Of a stretch of 64,000 nt of DNA, positions 59,771-64,000 are shown one piece after another (position 1 is the first letter of the stretch; the number at the start of each line of letters is the position of its first letter). Made by a program: the position numbers and the translations under genes. The DNA is from Paenibacillus camerounensis. Lineage in GTDB: Bacteria > Bacillota > Bacilli > Paenibacillales > Paenibacillaceae. The notes beneath the pieces were generated by a model, which was not told where the DNA came from, ran no database searches, and worked only from the letters and a program-made list of their open reading frames with translations. The stretch lies in the NCBI RefSeq assembly GCF_000723885.1, contig NZ_CCDG010000019.1:46206-110205 (forward strand), given 5' to 3'.

Positions 59771-60844
59771 ATGAAAAAGAATAATCCGCTCCCGTCATCG
59801 CCCTTACAAAGAACAGGCAGGAGCATACTAAAAAAGAAAAGTAAGCGAAGAAGAAAGGTATGGATCACGATTCTGGCGTTTATTTTTATTGCAGGCATCT
59901 TGTCCTTTATATTCCGCAAAGAATTATTAATGTTCGGGTTTGATCATGTTGTTGCGCCGACCGTAGAAGGCACGCTTAAACATTCATATGTTCCGCTCAG
60001 CCATAACAATGATGAAGAAGAGGCTGCTTCAATAAAGCTGGATAAAAGCCCGCCGTTCTCTCTGCTGCTGTTAGGTACAGATCAGCGGGGCAAAGAGAAC
60101 GGGCTGTCCGATTCGATTATTTACACCGTAGTCCGGCCGAAAGAGAATAAAGTCCTGTTCGTTTCGATTCCGCGTGATTCCTATACGAGAATTGTCGGGG
60201 CGGAAGAGGTTAAGGGAGCAAGAAAAAATACCAAAATAAATGCAGCCCATTCGTACGGCGGCGCACAGATGAGTGTGGATACGGTTGAGCATCTGCTGGA
60301 TGTACCGGTAAATTATTATGCAACGATTAATTTTAGCGGACTGGTTGAGGTGGTGGATGCAATAGGCGGAGTCGAGCTGCCGATTACTAAGCTGATTGAA
60401 AATAAAAATCCGGCGCATGAGAAGCTTCGTATTGAACCTAACAAGCCGATTTATACAGGAAACGAAGCCTTAATGTATGTAAGGTACCGGGAGGATTCTG
60501 ATTTTAAACGTACAGAGCGGCAAAGAATCTTCCTTAAGGCTGTTTTGGACCGGATGAAAAAGTTCAGCAATATCGCTAATATCAAAGATATTATGGGGGT
60601 TGCCGGGGATAACTTCAAAACAAATATGAGAGCAGAGTTCATGCTGGAGCTGGCGAAGAGGGTTGTTTTTGAAAGCGGCACTCCGCAAATTAACAGCCAT
60701 ATGCTGCAGGGGACCGATAAGTGGACGGATCAGTGGTACTATATTTTGGATGATGAAGATGTGCAAAGGACTCATGAAAGGATTGAATTGTGGCTGAATC
60801 CGGATATGGCAGCGGGTGAACTGATTTCGGAGGACAGTGAATAG
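59771..60844 (+). CDS. LytR-CpsA-Psr (LCP) family cell-wall ligase
   Basis: A 357-residue membrane-anchored enzyme that transfers wall teichoic acid or other anionic polymers from a lipid carrier to peptidoglycan. A basic N-terminus (KKKSKRRRK) precedes one helix at residues about 36-56, and the catalytic domain is outside. LCP landmarks are LLLGTDQRGKENGLSDSIIY near 100 (text from LLGTDQRG), VSIPRDSYTRI with the conserved arginine, NAAHSYGGAQMSVDTVEHLL, INFSGLVEVVDAIGGVEL, and YVRYREDSDFKRTERQR. GGAAAGG lies before the ATG. It is a single gene. Confidence 0.92.
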   Translation: MKKNNPLPSSPLQRTGRSILKKKSKRRRKVWITILAFIFIAGILSFIFRKELLMFGFDHVVAPTVEGTLKHSYVPLSHNNDEEEAASIKLDKSPPFSLLLLGTDQRGKENGLSDSIIYTVVRPKENKVLFVSIPRDSYTRIVGAEEVKGARKNTKINAAHSYGGAQMSVDTVEHLLDVPVNYYATINFSGLVEVVDAIGGVELPITKLIENKNPAHEKLRIEPNKPIYTGNEALMYVRYREDSDFKRTERQRIFLKAVLDRMKKFSNIANIKDIMGVAGDNFKTNMRAEFMLELAKRVVFESGTPQINSHMLQGTDKWTDQWYYILDDEDVQRTHERIELWLNPDMAAGELISEDSE

Positions 60845-60854
60845 CAGGGAGGAT

Positions 60855-60891
60855 ACAAATAAGAGGGGGCACTCAGCCCCCTCTTATTTGT
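60855..60891. terminator. 16-bp bidirectional terminator after the LCP gene
   Basis: ACAAATAAGAGGGGGC and GCCCCCTCTTATTTGT pair perfectly around ACTCA; it serves the LCP and apbE genes, which converge here. Confidence 0.8.
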
Positions 60892-60905
60892 ACAGGAATA
60901 TAAGG

Positions 60906-62024
60906 TTAATCCGCAAACGTATAGGTCGGATCAGTCAGCTGGAGCCGCTCCCGGATACCTGGCGTAGCATAGATCTTGTTGTCATCGGTAATAAAGAAGG
61001 CCTCAACATCTTCCGGAAGTGACTGCAGATAAGCCATCCCTTCCTCCAGACCCATCAGGAATACGCCGGTGGACAGGGCATCTGCATCTGTCGCGCTTGG
61101 GCTCATAATCGTGATGCTCTTCAGACCGTTCTGGGAAGGATAACCTGTCCGCGGGTCAAGAATATGGTGGTAACGGACGCCGTCCTGCATGAAATAGCGC
61201 TCATACACACCGGAAGCATCAATGACCTCATCGGTGATTTTGATAGTGCCCAGCTGGGTGCCGCGGCTCTGGTCCGGGTCCTGCAGGCCGATATTCCAAG
61301 GGGAGCCGTTCGGCTTGTTGCCAAGGGCGATAATGCTGCTGCCGCCAAGGTTAATCATCGCGCTGTCCAGTCCCTGCTCCTTCAAATAATCGGCGATCCG
61401 GTCTGCAGCGTAACCTTTGCCGATCCCGCCCATATCGAGCACCATGCCTTCTCTGGTAAGCTTGATGGTCTTGGCGTTCTCATCAATAATAATATCCTTA
61501 TAGTTGGCCAGGCTCTTCGCGGTGTCAATTGCAGCCTGGTCCGGTACACGCTCGCCGCCTTCGCCAATTGCCCACAGATCCACCAGTGGTCCGATTGTCG
61601 GCTCATACAGCCCGTCCATCTCTTCGGCGTACTTGATAGACAGCTTCACAATATCGAGGGTTTCGTCGGATACAGCTACGGCTTCTTTGCCGGCCGCCCG
61701 GTTCACGGCATACAGTTCTCCGTCTTCCTTGGTACGGCTGAACTGGGTATCCATCCGCTCCAGCATGCTCTGGATATCATCCATATTCTGCTGGGTGGCA
61801 TCGTTGCCGAATATCTTGATGTTCACAACGGTATCATAGATATAAAAAGTCTGCGCCAGCGCTTTGGTGCCGCCTTCTTCGGTTACGGTTGCGCCTCCCG
61901 GGGTTTCGGTTGCAGCGGTATTGCCGCTGTCATCCCCTTTACCGCCTACAGCAAGCCAGACAACAACAGCCGCAACAATGACCAGACCGGCCAGAATAAG
62001 CAGCATTTTTTTGTTTTTAAACAT
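60906..62024 (-). CDS. apbE: FAD:protein FMN transferase (ApbE)
   Basis: A 372-residue flavin transferase that attaches FMN to a threonine of target proteins outside the membrane. I start at ATG 62024 (MFKNKKMLLIL), although its ribosome site is modest (GGATGGTGG) and the frame stays open to 62090. A single N-terminal helix without a lipobox cysteine (AGLVIVAAVVVWLAVGG) anchors it, unlike the lipoprotein form of many bacteria. Family motifs: FSRTKEDGELYAVNRAAG, LDMGGIGKGYAADRI near residue 200, GGSSIIALGNKP, HHILDPRTGYPS near 290, and the metal-binding ATDADALSTGVFLMG. No Rnf or Nqr genes are near, so the targets lie elsewhere. Confidence 0.9.
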   Translation of the reverse strand: MFKNKKMLLILAGLVIVAAVVVWLAVGGKGDDSGNTAATETPGGATVTEEGGTKALAQTFYIYDTVVNIKIFGNDATQQNMDDIQSMLERMDTQFSRTKEDGELYAVNRAAGKEAVAVSDETLDIVKLSIKYAEEMDGLYEPTIGPLVDLWAIGEGGERVPDQAAIDTAKSLANYKDIIIDENAKTIKLTREGMVLDMGGIGKGYAADRIADYLKEQGLDSAMINLGGSSIIALGNKPNGSPWNIGLQDPDQSRGTQLGTIKITDEVIDASGVYERYFMQDGVRYHHILDPRTGYPSQNGLKSITIMSPSATDADALSTGVFLMGLEEGMAYLQSLPEDVEAFFITDDNKIYATPGIRERLQLTDPTYTFAD

Positions 62025-62201
62025 ATTCCACCATCCATAATGTAGTTTCTCGATCACATCCTTCTTATCATACCCCAGAAAAGACGGCAATGGATACTCC
62101 TTTCATGACATTTTACGGAGATCAGAGCAGCGCCGTTAGACATACGGCAGATAAAGAGCCAGCGGCTAATTCGCAAAAAAAATCAAATTTTAAATAAATG
62201 G

Positions 62202-62268
62202 TTGTCAACTGCCGGCAGACATGTTAAATTAATTACTGACCGTATGACCGAAAAAATAATTTAGTCAT
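62202..62268 (+). promoter_or_regulatory. promoter and candidate operator of the TetR-yhgE unit
   Basis: TTGTCA (62202-62207) and TAAATT (62225-62230) are 17 bases apart. Downstream, ATGAC (62244-62248) and GTCAT (62264-62268) form an inverted repeat around an AT-rich centre, a plausible site for autoregulation by the TetR protein encoded next. Confidence 0.45.
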
Positions 62269-62303
62269 TTTTGCTGTTATAACCTTAGAAGGGAGTCCGA
62301 TCT

Positions 62304-62876
62304 ATGTCTATCGACCGCAAGTCATTAATCCTGTTGGCGGCAACCAAATCCTTTGTCCAGTTCGGTTATAAAGCGACGACAATGGAGCAGGTCTCCAAGA
62401 TCGCGAATGTCGGCAAGGGAACAATCTATACGTTCTTCAAGACCAAGGAAGAGCTGTTTGAAGAAATTCTGGACAAGGCCACCCAGGAGTTAACCTCGGT
62501 TATGAACCGGATCGCAGCTGAGGATAACACCTTTATTCATAAACTGTTTAATCTGCTTGACTCCATTCTGGAGTTCCGCTCCGATCATGAGCTGTTCGTC
62601 AAGCTTGCCCAGGAAGTGCGCGATATCGGTACAGTGCAGGCGCTGGAAGGGGTTAAGCGGATGGAGGACTATGCACTGGACTTCCTGAGACAGCAGATTG
62701 AGAGAGCAATCAGCAGCGGTGAAGTGAAGCCCTGCGATTCCAGTGTGGCTGCGTTTATGATCCTGCGTCTATACCTGGCACTGACAACGGAATGGAATAA
62801 AGCCCATGAGCCGCTGGATGAAGCCCGGATCAAGGAGCACATGATGCTGTTTATTTCAAACGGCATTCTCAAGTAA
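62304..62876 (+). CDS. TetR-family regulator (YhgD-like)
   Basis: A 190-residue TetR protein. The helix-turn-helix spans residues about 6-50: SLILLAATKSFVQFGYKAT, then MEQVSKIANVGKGTIYTFF, with K-E-E-L-F directly after. The C-terminal domain is not assignable beyond the YhgD-like length. The yhgE-like gene follows 102 bases downstream, the arrangement of yhgD-yhgE in Bacillus subtilis. Repression of its own operon is likely. GAAGGGAG precedes the ATG. Confidence 0.87.
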   Translation: MSIDRKSLILLAATKSFVQFGYKATTMEQVSKIANVGKGTIYTFFKTKEELFEEILDKATQELTSVMNRIAAEDNTFIHKLFNLLDSILEFRSDHELFVKLAQEVRDIGTVQALEGVKRMEDYALDFLRQQIERAISSGEVKPCDSSVAAFMILRLYLALTTEWNKAHEPLDEARIKEHMMLFISNGILK

Positions 62877-62890
62877 TAATGAACATCCTG

Positions 62891-62911
62891 GCCTGTAGCG
62901 GGCTATTTTTT
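62891..62911 (+). terminator. weak hairpin between TetR and yhgE
   Basis: GCCTG pairs with CGGGC around TAG, followed by a T-run (TATTTTTTT). It could attenuate read-through into yhgE. Confidence 0.45.
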
Positions 62912-62978
62912 TCCGCTAATAATGAATGTTTATGAAAGTTTTCATGTATTTACAAATAAAAGATTGAGGGTGAAGCCT

Positions 62979-64000
62979 GTGAGAGCCATTAATGTGTTCT
63001 GGAAGGATTTAAAAAACCTGCTCGGGAAACCGATGCTGCTGATTACGCTGCTTGGTGTGGCGGCACTGCCGATGCTGTACAGCGGATTCCTTGTTGAAGG
63101 CTCCTGGGACCCTTACGGAAATACAGGCAAGCTTCCCGTCGCTGTAGTTAACCTGGATAAGGGGGCGCAGTACGAGGGGAAAACGATGGATGCCGGTGAT
63201 GATTTTGTGGATGAGTTAAAATCAAACACCGACTTCAACTGGAAATTCGTAGATGCCGCTGAGGCGGAAGACGGCATGGCGCATAACCGCTATTATATGA
63301 CGATTACGATTCCTGCTGATTTCTCGCAGAACGCGACTACCCTGACGCAGGAAAAGCCGGTGCAGGCGGAGATTATTTTTGAACCGAACAGCGATTATAA
63401 CTTTGTCGCCGGCCAGATCGGCAACAGTGCAATGAATAAGCTGAAGTCGAAGCTGTCCGCCAAAATAACTGAAGCGTACACACGGAGCATGTATGATCAG
63501 GTAGATACAATTGCTGCAGGGCTTGGTGATGCCGGCAGCGGGGCAAGTGAGCTGCAGGAGGGGGCGGACAAGCTGACAAACGGCTTGTCTACGCTCAAAA
63601 CCAATCTGAGTAAGCTGTCGAGCGGCACAACGGAGCTTCAGAGCGGCCTGAAGCTGCTCTATAAGGGAGCAGGCACGCTGAATGACGGCACAGGCACACT
63701 GACAGACGGTACCGCTGACCTGGCCAGCGGCCTGAGCCAGCTCTCCAAGGCGGAGCAGCAGCTCCAGGAAGGCGCTGCGAAGTCGCAGAGCGGAGCCTCA
63801 CAGCTGGCCGCCGGGCTGGCGGATGCCAAGGACGGCAGCGGCCGGCTGACCGCAGGGCTAACAGCCTCGGAGGCGGCGAGCGGCCAACTGGCTGCCGGTG
63901 CAGAGCAGGTAGCAGCCGGGCTTGAGCAGATGCTCGCGGCGACGCCGGAGCTGCAAGGCAGCGAGCAGTTCCAGCAACTGCTGGCTGCGAGCAAGCAGGT
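62979..64000 (+). CDS. yhgE: YhgE/Pip-family membrane protein (partial, cut by window end)
   Basis: A GTG at 62979 behind GAGGGTGA opens a frame that runs off the right edge after 340 codons. The start, VRAINVFWKDLKNLLGKPML, leads into one membrane helix (LLITLLGVAALPMLYSGFLV) and a large outer domain with the YhgE/Pip pattern: PVAVVNLDKGAQYEGKTMDA (text from VAVVNLDKGA), then WKFVDAAEAEDGM and YYMTITIPADFSQNA. From about residue 185 there are many heptad-like repeats of the form GAxxLxxGLxxL, typical of the central stalk. The C-terminal helices lie outside the window. Related proteins serve as phage receptors (Pip, YueB) or act in secretion and export; the role here is not known. Confidence 0.88.
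   Translation, partial: MRAINVFWKDLKNLLGKPMLLITLLGVAALPMLYSGFLVEGSWDPYGNTGKLPVAVVNLDKGAQYEGKTMDAGDDFVDELKSNTDFNWKFVDAAEAEDGMAHNRYYMTITIPADFSQNATTLTQEKPVQAEIIFEPNSDYNFVAGQIGNSAMNKLKSKLSAKITEAYTRSMYDQVDTIAAGLGDAGSGASELQEGADKLTNGLSTLKTNLSKLSSGTTELQSGLKLLYKGAGTLNDGTGTLTDGTADLASGLSQLSKAEQQLQEGAAKSQSGASQLAAGLADAKDGSGRLTAGLTASEAASGQLAAGAEQVAAGLEQMLAATPELQGSEQFQQLLAASKQ

Overview
The window reads as chromosome of a Gram-positive Bacillales bacterium, most probably Paenibacillus or a close relative. This is inferred from gene content and signals: strong AGGAGG-type ribosome binding sites, several TTG and GTG starts, sigma-A promoters, rho-independent hairpins after many units, a lipoate ligase of LplJ type, YqkE, a YhgD/YhgE pair, a MocR regulator beside ddl, and cobinamide salvage by CbiZ. 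I see no tRNA, rRNA, CRISPR array, insertion sequence or prophage. GC content looks uneven: the surface-protein genes at the left edge are AT-rich, while cobD, cobU and cobS are markedly GC-rich.

Layout. 1-4.2 kb: the end of one and the whole of a second secreted PKD/Ig-like repeat protein. 4.3-15.3 kb: housekeeping genes (permuted papain-like hydrolase, transketolase, PpnP, secreted M14 carboxypeptidase, a beta-hydroxyacid dehydrogenase, Pgi, YigZ, TetR, YjbQ) plus a decayed alpha/beta hydrolase gene. 15.3-19.3 kb: a complete sulfate ABC transporter operon (cysT-cysW-cysA-sbp) behind a promoter with a CymR-like palindrome. 19.4-27.1 kb: a PhnP-like metallo-hydrolase, an 11-unit 51-bp repeat array, a RimJ/L-type acetyltransferase, a Cof phosphatase, an EamA remnant, a YdjM-like membrane protein, an ABC-2 exporter whose ATPase has altered motifs, and LplJ.

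27.4-31.9 kb and 41.4-45.8 kb hold two blocks of cobalamin assembly and salvage genes (cobD, cbiZ, cbiB, a cobC-like phosphatase; then cobT, cobU, cobS, cobQ). Together they cover amidation, aminopropanol attachment, nucleotide-loop assembly and cobinamide salvage, but no corrin-ring synthesis gene is present. Between the blocks lies an unrelated stretch: a uronide/pectin-type carbohydrate group (SASA esterase, GH105, GH2 beta-glucuronidase-like, AraC regulator) and a peptidoglycan-precursor group (DdlR-like MocR regulator, Ddl, aminotransferase).

45.8-64 kb: YnfA, a chemoreceptor, a queuosine-precursor transporter under a candidate preQ1 riboswitch, an Xaa-Pro peptidase, SDR, GNAT, HxlR, YqkE, an RtcB RNA ligase paired with a BCS1-like AAA ATPase behind a leader with a short ORF and a terminator, an ECF sigma factor with its SigmaReg-type regulator, YfcE-like phosphodiesterase, GNAT, HAD, LCP protein, ApbE, and a TetR-YhgE pair cut by the right edge.

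The most distinctive non-coding content is the intergenic repeats: a 51-bp array whose units fold into two hairpins, TTAGGTGGA palindromes on both sides of the cobalamin/carbohydrate region, a 10-bp GATGAATGCT array, a roughly 48-bp degenerate array, and a 25-nt motif found twice in the cbiZ-cbiB spacer and once inside the cobC-like gene.
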